From: Balanoglossus misakiensis
Taxonomy: Eukaryota; Hemichordata
Assembly: GCA_040954595.2 (NCBI GenBank)
Contig: CM082597.2
Coordinates: forward strand, 10,106,001-10,170,000
Length of the DNA stretch: 64,000 nt
Direction of reading: 5' to 3'
Positions 21,345 to 31,359 of this stretch are shown piece by piece. The notes below the pieces were generated by a model. It saw only the letters and a program-made list of their open reading frames with translations, ran no database searches and was not told the origin of the DNA. Both the position numbers and the translations under genes were made by a program. Numbering within the stretch: the stretch's first letter is position 1; each line of letters begins with the position of its first letter.

Positions 21345-22208
21345 AACTGCTAATTTCTTGGATAAGACTCCAAAAAGACAGAGTGGAGAGTATACTCCTT
21401 ATTACATGCTTTAGGACCCCTAGCCAGACAACCGTTGATCTTGCAATTGGAATGAATTCCCTAGCTTTTAGAAATACCCTATGGATTTTATATAATGGGG
21501 AACAAGTTTTCTCAAATTTACTCCTAAAATAATAAAGGACTTGAAATAATTTAAATTAGCTTTTCCTCCACCCCTCCAGCTGAGCAGGTTATTTGGAATA
21601 AGGCCAGGATTCTTGTCAATAACAAGTCTGTTTTTCATCCTTATTTGTAGAAAAAAGGGGGATTATTCATCTTTCTGATATTTTGGTAAAAACTCTAAAT
21701 TTAGAAATGAAGCAGATTTAAAAGATCTTAAATGTAATCAAAATCAGAAAAGTAAAACAAAGATGCATAAACAGTAATCAGCAGTGAATTTAATTATCAG
21801 AACAATAGTGCTCAGATCTTGACTGTTGTGAACACGTGATTTGTACAATTTGTACAAAATGCAGGTTAAAGTATATGGTCATTGTGACACAGACCAAAGA
21901 GTCTGAGTGTTTTATTAAAAACATCAAATTATACATTTTTATGTGGTATGTCATTCTGTATGTATGTGTACGTGTAACGTTTATGCATGGACATATGTCC
22001 ATGGTTTATGTTGTCCCCAAAATATGCAAAATGTCCCCAAAAATAAATAGTGGGGGGACACAGTGTCCCCTGTTATAAAATTCCTGGCTGCAACACTGTG
22101 ATAGGGTATGGATAATATGTTGGTCTTAAAAATCGCATCAATGCAGTTGTTAAATTGAACAGTTTTATTTGCATTGACATCACTTATCTCAAATTGAAAA
22201 ATTACAGT
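21345..22208. other. Intron sequence between the two LTR elements
   Basis: AT-rich with no convincing frame. A string near 21385-21520 could be a decayed retroelement fragment, but I cannot name it. TATGTCCATGG-type simple sequence lies near 21990. Confidence 0.35.
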
Positions 22209-22581
22209 GTTTTGTTAAGGGGGGAAATTATAAGAAAGCACACACCAGCCAACGGTATCGTTTCAGTCAGTATATTCTGGAAAAACGGGAACTCGTAACG
22301 TCAACATGTACACAAGGGAACTCGCCCTGAAACACCACACACAAAAGCAATAATTCCGCCCGACTCAAGAGGGCGCCTGAACACGCGAGGTCAGGGGTCA
22401 AGTCCTTTCAACAAGTCCAATGTTTATAATCGTACCCTTATCACTCCTCCGTCCTAAACTACGGCAATTCAAAACATTGAAACAGCATGCAATTGAATGT
22501 TTGTGCTAATCACTAAAAGTTTATCAGTTGTAACAAGTGTCATTTGAGAAAGTATCATGCACAACATGGTCCAACAACAAT

Positions 22582-23827
22582 TCAGTCACTGTCTTCGCTC
22601 ATACAATAATCCTGGTGCCACTGGGGTGTACGACGCATCCGTTGTGGTCTTTGCACTTCTGCATCTCCCAACTGCTCCAGTGGATGTCCATCATCAGAGT
22701 GTATATTTGCACCGTCCAGATGATCGACTTCACTATCAGACTCCGAGTACGGCAAACATACGGGTGTTTCTGGCTCCTCCTCTGAATTCTCAGTTTCATC
22801 ACTTGCCTCGGAACTGCTATAACACTGGGAGAGGTGAGGCGGCCTTTCCTGGTGTCTTTTCAAACGCCTATGGTTCACTATTTTGAATTTTCCGTGAACC
22901 CCGATTGGTCGTAATTGGTAGGTTGTTTGTCCAGTACGACTGTTGACAATATAGGGTCCTTGCCAACGTTCTCCAACTAGTTTCTTAGAGAGTCCCTTTC
23001 TTCTCTTCGGATTGAATATCCACACTTTCTCCCCCACCGAAAATGGCCTGAAATGTACTTGTGGTTCCTGGCGCTTGTGTCGAGTCTCATGTTCAGCCAG
23101 TATTCTTCTCCTCCCCGTTTCATGAATCCTCTTGAGATTGTCCAACCGTTTCGAGTAATCTTCCACACCTCTCCTCCCTCTATGCGCAGATGTCGCTGGG
23201 GATAAGAAATCTGCCTTGTTGCGAGCTTCATATCCAAACAGCATGTAGTATGGCGTTTCCTGTGTAACACTACTCTCAACTGTTCTGATAGCAGACAGCG
23301 CAGTTGGGAGTTTGTCATCCCAGTCTGTCTGATCAGCAGCTTCGATCATCATAGACAGACGTTCTGCAGTCGTCTTGTTCATCCGTTCAACTTGGCCATT
23401 GCCGCGTGGATTGTACGGTGAACTGCGCGTGCGTTGAATACCCAGCCGTTGACACAACTCCTTCAAGACACAAGCTTCAAAGTTTTTCCCTTGGTCCGAA
23501 TGTAACCCTTCAGGTATTCCATATCGACAAACAATCTCATCATATATTACGGCCGCTGTTGTTTTGGCTGTCTCATCAGGCACTGCGAATGCTTCTACCC
23601 ATTTACTGATTGGGTCTGTTAGCGAAAAGATGTATCTGTTTCCACGTGGTGTCTTAGGTAAAGGTCCTGCAAAATCCATGTGCCACCACTGAAGGGGTCG
23701 ATCAGGAATTGGTAAATCACCTTCAGGTGGGCGGTCAGGTATAGTTGGAGTTTTGCGCTGTAAGCATGACTGACATGAGCGACACCACAAATTGACATCT
23801 CTTTTCCAGTGAAACCAGAAATACCTT
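22582..23827 (-). pseudogene. Gypsy 2 integrase core and C-terminus, out of frame with pol
   Basis: After the second copy of CRSCQSCLQRK the frame carries the catalytic aspartates in WHMDFAGPLP and GLHSDQGKNF and the glutamate in GNGQVERMN, with 35 residues between the last two. A GPY/F-type motif (GERWQGPYIV) and an acidic tail follow to a stop at 22582. It is intact in itself and disconnected only by the upstream duplication. Confidence 0.88.
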
Positions 23828-26488
23828 GCGCTGTAAGCATGACTGACATGAGCGACACCACAAATTGACATCTCTTTTCCAGTGAAACCAGAAATACCTT
23901 GAACCGACGGCTGATTTTGTTTTAGCTGGTCCAAAGTGTCCAAGTTCGTCATGAAGTGCTGTGAGTACACGCTCTGCTTCTGTCTGTGGAATAACAACTT
24001 GTTCTACTGGCATGTCCCCCTTCTTTGTCTTGAGAACCAACAAATCGTCACGGAAGTCCAACATTTTCCCATCTTTGACAAGGAAACTGTTGACATGGTT
24101 TGGAATGTTTCTGGGTTTTGTGCCATCCTTTACCCAACGACGCATTATGCCAACATGTTGATCATTTTGCTGTAGTCTGACTAGTTCGTCTATCGTCCAA
24201 ATGCCAGCCAAAGTAACTGCATGAACATGTGGTGCTCTTGACAATGCATCAGCCACAGTCATCAACTTCCCTGGCCTGTGTGAAATTGTGAAGTCGTAGT
24301 TGTCTAGTGTTACCCGCCAACGTGCTAGCTTTCCTTTAGGTTGCTTCAGTTGCCGTAGGTACGTCAGGGGTTTGTGATCCGTTATCACAGTAAAAGGTCT
24401 CCCTTCCAAGTACATGCCAAATTTCTCCAGGGCCCATACAACTCCAAGGCATTCTTTCTCTGTTGCTGAGTAGTTCTTTTCTGCCTTGTTCAACGCTCTA
24501 GACGCATATTCTATGACATGGCCACCTTGGCAAAGGAGTGCACCCAAACCGATATCACTGGCGTCAGTCTCAACGACAAAGTCTTCTGTGAAACATGGAT
24601 ATACCAACACAGGGTATGACATCAGCTTTTCTCTCAGTTGATCAAATGCATTCTGACAAGCATTGGTCCAGTTATAACCTACATTTTTCTGGGTGAGTTC
24701 ATGTAGGGGATGAGCTATGTCTGCAAATTTGTTGATGAAACGTCGATAATACGACGCCATACCTAAGAAGCGACGCAACTCGGCAACAGACTGTGGTCTT
24801 GGGTAATTTGAAATCGCAGATACTTTGTCTGGGTCCGGTTGTATGCCCTCTTCGCCAACAATATAGCCTAGGTACTTCACCTGCTTCCGAGCAAAAACAC
24901 ACTTCTCCACATTCAATTTCAAGCAAGCTGCACGAAGCTTTCCAAACACTATTCGCAGGTGCTCCAGGTGCTCATCAAAACTGCTCGAAAATACAATGAC
25001 ATCATCAAGGTAGATTAACACTATCTCCCAGTTCAGTTCGCTAAAAACTGATGTCATAAGTCTCTGAAAAGTTGCAGGGGCTCCCTTGAGCCCAAAGGGC
25101 ATGGTGTTGAACTCAAACAAGCCTCTGTGACAGGCAAATGCTGTTTTGTGGCGGTCCGATTCCTTCACAGGTAACTGCCAATACCCCTTCGCTAAATCAA
25201 GTGTGGTGAATATCTTTGCCCCGCCAAGTGCTGCTAGACTGTCATCAATTCGTGGAATCGGAAATGAATCGCCAACAGTTACTTCATTTAACTGTCGAAA
25301 ATCAACACAGAAGCGTGTTGAGCCATTCTGCTTCTTCACAAGTACCAAAGGGCTCGACCATGGGCTATGGCTCGGTCTGATCACATTTGCCTTCAGACCA
25401 TCCTGTATGAAGTTCTCCACCTCATGTAGTTTGTTGAAGGGCACACGTCGTGGCGGTTGAGCAGTAGGAGCTGCCTGGCCTGTAGGAATTTCATGTTCTA
25501 TCTTATCGGTCAACCCCAGTTCTCCTTCGACTGAAAACACATCACTATTTGATTGAATCAGTTTATACAGTCGGTGTTTTTCACTCCCTGTAATGTCAGC
25601 TTCGCTAGCAAAAGAACGTGCCATTTTATCCACTTTTGCTGCTCTCTGTGCTTTTGTAGTCTTTGAAGTCACAGCCTGAACTGCTGGTGTATCGCAAATG
25701 TTTGTGGAAAATGTACCAATAGTGGATCCTGCAGCAATTTCACAAGTAGTATTGGATGGGTTGGTCATGTGCATTAGGACTTTGCTTCCGGTACGTATTA
25801 CATCTAACACTCGTCCACAACCAATGCCCATACGTTCACTTCCTTCGGATCCTGCTGATTCAACAATACCAACTGTCCCTGGACTCAAGTTATACTCCAC
25901 TGTGCCTTCAATCACACACATACGCCGCGGCAAAACAGTGATTGGCTCTTTGGCTTGGATGCGACAGATTGTTGGCTGTTGTGGACGCATGTCCGTTTTA
26001 CATTCATTATGCCTTGATCTGCCCAGTCTCTGTGATTTCTCGCCATGTGACAGCGAACTGGAATCGTAGTAAACATCAGTCCCAATTGACAAATGGATTG
26101 GCAATGAAGGGAAAATATCCATGCCAATGATGGCTGGGTATGTTGAATGTTTGACTACGGTAAATCGGTGCTGGCTGACTTTATGTTTACCGACGTGGCA
26201 GTCTGTCACAATATCACATACAGTTCCAAGACTGCTCCCATTCGCTCCTTGGGGGTTATAAAGTGGGGGTAAAAGAGTTCCTTGGGCTCCTTCAATCAAT
26301 GTATCAACAACAACACTTATCTGGGCACCAGTGTCTATCAACCACGTACATTTCTTTCCTCCAATAAATCCTTCAATCTCAATACCATTCGGTAGTGGTC
26401 CCGCCAGTGATGCAACAGACACAACAGGTTCGGTCAGCTGGTTTCTTGCTGAAGGAGACTGACCACCACCTCCAGCCCTTAGAAGTTT
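23735..26488 (-). CDS. Gypsy 2 pol: protease, reverse transcriptase, RNase H, start of integrase
   Basis: Open in the -1 frame from the heptamer. In order: protease active site WLIDTGAQIS, reverse transcriptase (FCVDFRQLNEV, TTLDLAKGYWQL, LIYLDDVIVFS with the intact YxDD box), RNase H (VVETDASDIGLG, SATEKECLGVVW, ITDHKPL), and the integrase zinc finger (DELGHFG; CRSCQSCLQRK). The frame ends early at 23735 because the 73-bp duplication shifts the reading. Everything before that looks intact. Confidence 0.9.
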   Translation of the reverse strand, partial: KLLRAGGGGQSPSARNQLTEPVVSVASLAGPLPNGIEIEGFIGGKKCTWLIDTGAQISVVVDTLIEGAQGTLLPPLYNPQGANGSSLGTVCDIVTDCHVGKHKVSQHRFTVVKHSTYPAIIGMDIFPSLPIHLSIGTDVYYDSSSLSHGEKSQRLGRSRHNECKTDMRPQQPTICRIQAKEPITVLPRRMCVIEGTVEYNLSPGTVGIVESAGSEGSERMGIGCGRVLDVIRTGSKVLMHMTNPSNTTCEIAAGSTIGTFSTNICDTPAVQAVTSKTTKAQRAAKVDKMARSFASEADITGSEKHRLYKLIQSNSDVFSVEGELGLTDKIEHEIPTGQAAPTAQPPRRVPFNKLHEVENFIQDGLKANVIRPSHSPWSSPLVLVKKQNGSTRFCVDFRQLNEVTVGDSFPIPRIDDSLAALGGAKIFTTLDLAKGYWQLPVKESDRHKTAFACHRGLFEFNTMPFGLKGAPATFQRLMTSVFSELNWEIVLIYLDDVIVFSSSFDEHLEHLRIVFGKLRAACLKLNVEKCVFARKQVKYLGYIVGEEGIQPDPDKVSAISNYPRPQSVAELRRFLGMASYYRRFINKFADIAHPLHELTQKNVGYNWTNACQNAFDQLREKLMSYPVLVYPCFTEDFVVETDASDIGLGALLCQGGHVIEYASRALNKAEKNYSATEKECLGVVWALEKFGMYLEGRPFTVITDHKPLTYLRQLKQPKGKLARWRVTLDNYDFTISHRPGKLMTVADALSRAPHVHAVTLAGIWTIDELVRLQQNDQHVGIMRRWVKDGTKPRNIPNHVNSFLVKDGKMLDFRDDLLVLKTKKGDMPVEQVVIPQTEAERVLTALHDELGHFGPAKTKSAVGSRYFWFHWKRDVNLWCRSCQSCLQRKVFLVSLEKRCQFVVSLMSVMLTAQNSNYT
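23755..23900. repeat. 73-bp perfect tandem duplication inside pol
   Basis: Copies 23755-23827 and 23828-23900 look identical. 73 is not a multiple of three, so the duplication shifts the integrase frame. Perfect identity means it arose recently. Confidence 0.93.
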
Positions 26489-27348
26489 CCCGGATGTGTT
26501 TGCACTGGTGCCGGTGCTGTACATTCAGCAGCACGATGGCCAACCCGCTGACATCTGTGACACAGGCCCCGAAACCTGTTCAATGCTCCTACCGGACCTC
26601 GCTGACCAGCACGGCAATTCCGGGCAATATGGCCAGTTTTACCACATGTGTAACAGGTTCGTGGTGTCCTCTGATTATAACCATTTCTGTTCTGTTGTTG
26701 TTGTTGTGTTTGTATTGCAGCAACTGTACCTGCCAGCTTTGCCTGTCCGGTTGCAAGTTCGTCTAACTTTTTGAGCAGTTCATCAGTAACAACAGCATCC
26801 TCAGTGTTATTTGCAGCGCCACTTTCAACTATTCTGATTGAAGAGGAATCTCTCTCCAACTGTACAGCTCGTTTCACTAAGTCATCTAAAGTCTCCTTTT
26901 CAGTTGTTATCCAGGACAGTTTCCTGCTTATGTCACCACGTAATGCTGTACGGAAATGAGCAACTGCCAGTGTTAGGCGCGTTGTTTCATCTTTGACCTC
27001 GGGATAGGCACGAGAAACAAGGTCTATGATGGCAAATTTCAACTCTTGTGCTGACTCACCAGCTTTTTGCTTGCGTTCTGCCAGTTCTTGCTGATACTGT
27101 GTCGTTGTTTTCATCGACTTGAACCGATCTTTTAGGGCTTTTGACGCATTTTCAAATGTATTTGTCTGGCTGGCTTGCAGTTGCGTGAAAAAGTTCTTAG
27201 GCTCACCCTTCAAAGACAAATGGAGGCTGGCTACTTTCTTCCGTTCATCTGTAACATCTTTGGCAACAAAGTATGCCTCCACCTGACAAATATGGCTCTC
27301 AATCTCCGTACCATCACTCCCATCCCAAGTCATCAACGTGGCCGCCAT
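26479..27348 (-). CDS. Gypsy 2 gag, 289 aa
   Basis: Starts MAATLMTWDGSDG 118 bases after the 5' LTR. It has a helical capsid-like body, a Gln-rich linker (residues about 215-225) and two CCHC zinc knuckles, CYTCGKTGHIARNC and CHRCQRVGHRAAEC, for RNA binding. It ends at TAA (26481-26479) two codons after the heptamer GGGAAAC. Intact and of normal length, it could still form particles if transcribed. Confidence 0.9.
   Translation of the reverse strand: MAATLMTWDGSDGTEIESHICQVEAYFVAKDVTDERKKVASLHLSLKGEPKNFFTQLQASQTNTFENASKALKDRFKSMKTTTQYQQELAERKQKAGESAQELKFAIIDLVSRAYPEVKDETTRLTLAVAHFRTALRGDISRKLSWITTEKETLDDLVKRAVQLERDSSSIRIVESGAANNTEDAVVTDELLKKLDELATGQAKLAGTVAAIQTQQQQQNRNGYNQRTPRTCYTCGKTGHIARNCRAGQRGPVGALNRFRGLCHRCQRVGHRAAECTAPAPVQTHPGNF
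26485..26491 (-). promoter_or_regulatory. Candidate -1 ribosomal frameshift heptamer GGGAAAC
   Basis: In the gag frame the heptamer is phased G GGA AAC, the X XXY YYZ arrangement required for simultaneous slippage, and lies directly before TTC TAA. Stepping back one base enters the pol frame, which is open from here. A GC-rich stretch follows (GGCTGGAGGTGGTGG) that could structure, but I did not fold it. Confidence 0.7.
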
Positions 27349-27997
27349 TTTGTGTTGAATGCTACACTTCTTCTGAACCGCGGGTAATGTCGATCAGTCT
27401 GGTACAGTCCCAACAAAGAAGTAACGGCCCTTCCAGTCACAGCACTATCCCACCGCTGCCACCAATGTTAAGGGGGGAAATTATAAGAAAGCACACACCA
27501 GCCAACGGTATCGTTTCAGTCAGTATATTCTGGAAAAACGGGAACTCGTAACGTCAACATGTACACAAGGGAACTCGCCCTGAAACACCACACACAAAAG
27601 CAATAATTCCGCCCGACTCAAGAGGGCGCCTGAACACGCGAGGTCAGGGGTCAAGTCCTTTCAACAAGTCCAATGTTTATAATCGTACCCTTATCAGTTT
27701 CATCTGGGCGGAGCCTATGGGTGGGGGTATTTACATCCATATTGATATATATGTTCGCACCCACTAGCAAAATGGGGACCAGTGCCCCTTAAAATGATGT
27801 CACTCACCCGTTGAAGATATTTCATCTCCCTCCCCCCTTGCCAGAGTGGAATCCCCTCCAAATATTCTGGCAATGGGAGACTGTGTTTGTGATGTTGAAA
27901 TTAAGTGAGGTCGTCTCACTACTATGCTGGGAGTCATTGAAACCGATTTGAAATAAGAGCCTGCATGACTTCACCTCTCCCTCTGTCCATATTGCAG

Positions 27998-28088
27998 ACT
28001 TGGTGTCAAACCAGAACCACCGCCAACAACAAGTGTCAAAGAAAATAAACCAGTCACTGTAGCTGCAATCACTGGACCCAAGGCCCTG
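27998..28088 (+). CDS. SH3-domain gene, exon 2 of 3 seen
   Basis: Acceptor CATATTGCAG and donor GTAAGC bound a 91-base exon encoding LGVKPEPPPTTSVKENKP and TVAAITGPKAL. The Pro-rich stretch precedes the SH3 domain. It takes one base to complete the split codon from 15857 and ends in phase 0, matching the next exon. Confidence 0.65.
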
Positions 28089-28795
28089 GTAAGCATGTTG
28101 AATTTGTATTGAATAAATGGACTGATAGACTTTTACAGACAGGAACACAGTCAGTGACATACAGGGGAAGAGAGGGGTGGACAATGGCAGACAGGGGAGG
28201 GGGTGTATTGACACAGACTATAGGAGACAGGGAGACCGTGACAAGACTGCAAATCAAGAAATCAGGGTTACAGATTCGAGGTCAACTTGATCTACATGTA
28301 GCTTATCAGTGTATTTTCTCTGAGTCAGCCCTATTGTGCCTTTGCATGTAGTGTGGATAATTTTCTTGGGTCACCAGTGAGTTTATTGATCAGATCAGTG
28401 GCACGTTATATACAGGCTTAGAGGACACACTGGCCTTTATCCAAATACGCATATGGTCAACCAGGACGTTATTCTGTAATGCACGCGCATGGGTAAAGCT
28501 GTTAAATTTGTTCTGTATGCAAAATGCATACAGTGGTCCCTTCTTTTCACCAAATTTGCTGTATTTTCCCGATCTCAACACAGACTATGGTCCCGCCCTC
28601 TTGTCTGTTGTATTGTAAGGACAGCACACAGCCTTATGGCATTGACCGTGTACAAATATTGTAACCAGAGATCTCTGGTTTGACACATCTGATATGCGCA
28701 TAAGACGAACACCATCGCCCTTTAAATGTTTTGATATTTCATGCAAAGGTTTCATTTTGGTACCAACACTGCTGTGTGTTGTTTAAACACCACAG
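28089..28795. other. Intron between SH3-gene exons
   Basis: Contains the second copy of the dispersed repeat shared with 16120-16240 (here 28560-28680). No other feature is seen. Confidence 0.45.
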
Positions 28796-28894
28796 GCCCT
28801 GTATGACTTTGTTGCAACGACTAGCGGAGAATTGAGTTTCAAGAAAGGTGATGTCATTCCAATAACCGGAAGAATTGATGCAAGTTGGATTGAA
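28796..28894 (+). CDS. SH3 domain, first two-thirds (exon 3 of 3 seen)
   Basis: A 33-codon exon between CACCACAG and GTAAGA encodes [18 protein letters not shown] and [15 protein letters not shown]. This matches the SH3 fold: the ALYDF strand, the acidic ELSF.KGD RT-loop region and the conserved Trp (SWIE). SH3 domains bind proline-rich ligands in adaptors of signalling and the cytoskeleton. The GxxGxFPxxY strand expected next is not found before 29400, so the terminal exon is missing or farther away. It resembles endophilin- and p67phox-type SH3 domains about equally; I assign no gene name. Confidence 0.75.
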
Positions 28895-29420
28895 GTAAGA
28901 ATATCATTTTATTATGTTATTTCCTGGAGAATGGAGTATAAAATGAAATAGAGACTTTGAAGATTAAATTTTAATAAGGTTCCAGAATTTGCACTGATGC
29001 AAATGCAAAATCAGTGTCGTGTCCACAGGACGTTCTATACGTGGGCGCATTTCAATGTCACGAAGTTTTGGAGCAAGACTGAAGTAGATTAATTCTTGCG
29101 GGGATATGCATTTCTGTTGCGGAGAAAAGACTTGAATAATGCCCCAACTTTCGGCAAAATTGTTTTTGTTTTTTTTCGCTGTGTCCATTCTGCCATAAAA
29201 TTAATTGTCATGATCGAAATAAAAGAATGCATAAAGCCAGTTTTGTAGCTGCATTGAAATCTAAATGAAATATTATCGTTGTTTGATCGGGGCATCCATT
29301 GGACATAAACAGTTTCCTAACGTACTTCGATCTTCCAATAGGAGTTTGTCCCTGATAGTATAAACCTGCTATATCATCTTATGGAGAGGTAATTCTTGCT
29401 TGTACAGGTGAACGCGTACA
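28895..29420. other. Region between the SH3 exon and the secreted-protein gene
   Basis: No exon or RNA gene recognised. A promoter for the downstream gene should lie here, but I see no clear core element. Confidence 0.4.
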
Positions 29421-29738
29421 ATGAGGTTGCTGTTTGTCGTATCTGCTCTTCTGGTCATCTTGAATCGTTGCCTCGAAGCCGGGCACCCATTTCGTTCTCA
29501 GCCATGGGTTTGTTCGTCTGCCCAAATCACGGCTAACAATGACGCCATATACGACATTGTCCAAACGCACGGCGTGGAGTGTTTTGACGAGATCATGACG
29601 TTACCCGACATATTGGAAAAGGAGGATCCGATTCACACAACGAGGTTCTTGAAAGTTGTCGGCAGCTACATCGGACCATCCAAGACATTCAGAGCTGTGG
29701 ACATTGTGATTGACAAGTTGGACACACTGACAAGCCTG
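29421..29738 (+). CDS. Secreted eight-cysteine protein, exon 1
   Basis: The ATG at 29421 begins a classic signal peptide (basic MR, then LLFVVSALLVIL, likely cleaved near CLEAGH). The mature part starts around HPFRSQPWVCSS and includes HGVECFDEIMTLPDILEK. The exon ends SL before GTAAAG in phase 0. With exons 2 and 3 the protein is 197 residues. I recognise no family. Confidence 0.75.
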
Positions 29739-30246
29739 GTAAAGCCAAATAAGAATTTATGGATAATATTTTCCCTAGGCATTCCGAACGAGTGTGGTGG
29801 AGTAATCGAAGACGAGTGCATGGTTCTAGTAACTAGACAAGTATAGAATTTTGGCGACTGTGTCAGAACATCCATTTAGTGTTGGATATGGGTTGTGAGA
29901 ACGCCAGAAATTCCATCCAAAATCACCAATTCACGCTCACACCCGTCTCTTCATCACCTTCATCATCCGACCAGCAGACCAACTAATGTATCCCACCACT
30001 AAACATGACAACTTTTGCCTGATAGGCGAGGTGGTGAATATCGCATCGATGACAATTCACAGACGAGCAGCCTATAGCACTGGAAGATTCAATTTCCCGG
30101 TGGTGACTTGCGGGTCCATGATGCACTGTACATATCGTGTGATATCACCTGTTTAACTTTTCCTCTCTGTTCACACTGTATTCGTACGAGACCCTTACTT
30201 ATTGCTATAAGATTAGTCCATGATTGTTTCTGTTTGCATTTCACAG

Positions 30247-30348
30247 GGGTCCAAGATATCCGATGACGAACTGGTTAGAGGCTGCATGAATTGCACACTT
30301 CACATGTACGTTGACAACAGACTCGTCGAAACGTGCTACGACCTTGAT
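30247..30348 (+). CDS. Secreted eight-cysteine protein, exon 2
   Basis: Exactly 34 codons between TTTCACAG and GTAAGT, phase 0 on both sides: GSKISDDELVRGCMNCTLHM and YVDNRLVETCYDLD. It contributes three cysteines and an N-glycosylation sequon (NCT). Confidence 0.78.
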
Positions 30349-30370
30349 GTAAGTTTGAAGAGAATATTAA

Positions 30371-30644
30371 AGGGACAAAGTTGCTCTCTCGCCCATTTTC
30401 CCGTTTTTTTTGTATTTTAATAATACAAGAAACCGACGATTTATGTTATTCTACATGTGGATATATAGTGAATCAACGTTCACCACACACAGATTCAATC
30501 CCACTTGTAGACACAAGAGTGAAAAACTCACCAAAATGAATACTCGGTCTCTACTACTAGTATATATCCACATGTAGAATAAACGTTACCTTGTATTAAT
30601 TATAATTAATGGGAAAAAGGGAGCGAGAGAGAGACTTTGTCACT
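30371..30644. mobile_element. TTAA-flanked palindromic MITE, 274 bp, in intron 2 of the secreted-protein gene
   Basis: TTAA at 30367-30370 and 30645-30648. Ends AGGGACAAAGT and ACTTTGTCACT are near-perfect inverted repeats, and the interior is palindromic (CTACATGTGGATATATA pairs with its complement near 30560). A related 187-bp element is at 41537-41723 and in the other array copies. Confidence 0.75.
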
Positions 30645-30941
30645 TTAAATATTCTATTAGTATCTGTCCATATATTCAATATATTAATCAGGTTAACATT
30701 ATTCCAATTCTCTCCGGTATTGATTTCATCTCAAAGTCAAAAATGGGATTTGATCTGCAAAAAGAATGGGCGAACAAGCCATACTAGTTTTGCATACAAT
30801 CTCCAGTTCTACCAGCTTGACCCCGAACCATTATCCGCCAGTTTTCGGAATGTGGTTTGTTTTGCTATTAAATTAAAATATTAATCCTCGTATACAGGAA
30901 AAGAAAACAGCGACTGACAATTTGTTGTCTTTCTTCAATAG

Positions 30942-31115
30942 GTGTGCCCAGAGAAAGTCTCCGAGTTTATACACTGGCATCCAGAGGGAAACGTCACATT
31001 TTTGGCAAATGCTGAATATTGTTCCTACACACGTATCGACGATACCGACAACTATTACTGCAAGTACTATCATCCAGAACAGAATCTGGAGTATTTACAG
31101 CATCTCGAAGTTTAA
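30942..31115 (+). CDS. Secreted eight-cysteine protein, exon 3
   Basis: Acceptor TTTCTTCAATAG, phase 0, 57 codons and TAA. Reads VCPEKVSEFIHWHPEGNVTF, then ANAEYCSYTRI, NYYCKYYHPE and a C-terminal LEYLQHLEV. It adds three cysteines and a second sequon (NVT). The even total of eight cysteines in the mature chain, the signal peptide and the absence of a membrane segment suggest a disulfide-bonded extracellular protein. An AATAAA-type signal is not obvious in the next 200 bases. Confidence 0.78.
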   Translation: MCPEKVSEFIHWHPEGNVTFLANAEYCSYTRIDDTDNYYCKYYHPEQNLEYLQHLEV

Positions 31116-31359
31116 TACTGAGACCATTTTCAGAACTCCAAGAGAGATCTCGCCTGGCTAAGCAGTTTGTACGGGAGGGCATTCTCATGTGATACACAAA
31201 CAAAACACGGCACAAAAGTTACATTTTTTGTTAAACTCAGTACCTATTCTAATTTCATACAAAGCTTGACTTGTATTACAGAGAAACTTTACTGGATAGT
31301 AAACTCCAAATCTCACGAATTTCGGCAAACTAGTGCAAAAAGAGGATTTAACATTTTTA

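Larger units (their letters stand above)
22213..27696 (-). mobile_element. Ty3/Gypsy LTR retrotransposon 2, 5,484 bp, very young
   Basis: Two 231-bp LTRs (22213-22443 and 27466-27696), each TG...CA, show no difference on line-by-line comparison. GTTT flanks both sides (22209-22212 and 27697-27700), a 4-bp target duplication. On the minus strand TTGGTGGCAGCGGTGGGA follows the 5' LTR as the primer site, and GGACGGAGGAG precedes the 3' LTR. Gag and pol are separate frames joined by a candidate -1 frameshift site. A 73-bp tandem duplication breaks the integrase. No envelope frame is seen. Confidence 0.95.

Noticed and set aside
22213-27696. Endogenous retrovirus with envelope
   Set aside because: There is no frame with a signal peptide or membrane segments between the integrase end and the 3' LTR, so it is an ordinary Gypsy element.
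29739-29846. Extension of secreted-protein exon 1 to the stop at 29846
   Set aside because: A GTAAAG donor at 29739 in phase 0 joins cleanly to exon 2, and the extension loses the cysteine-rich continuation.
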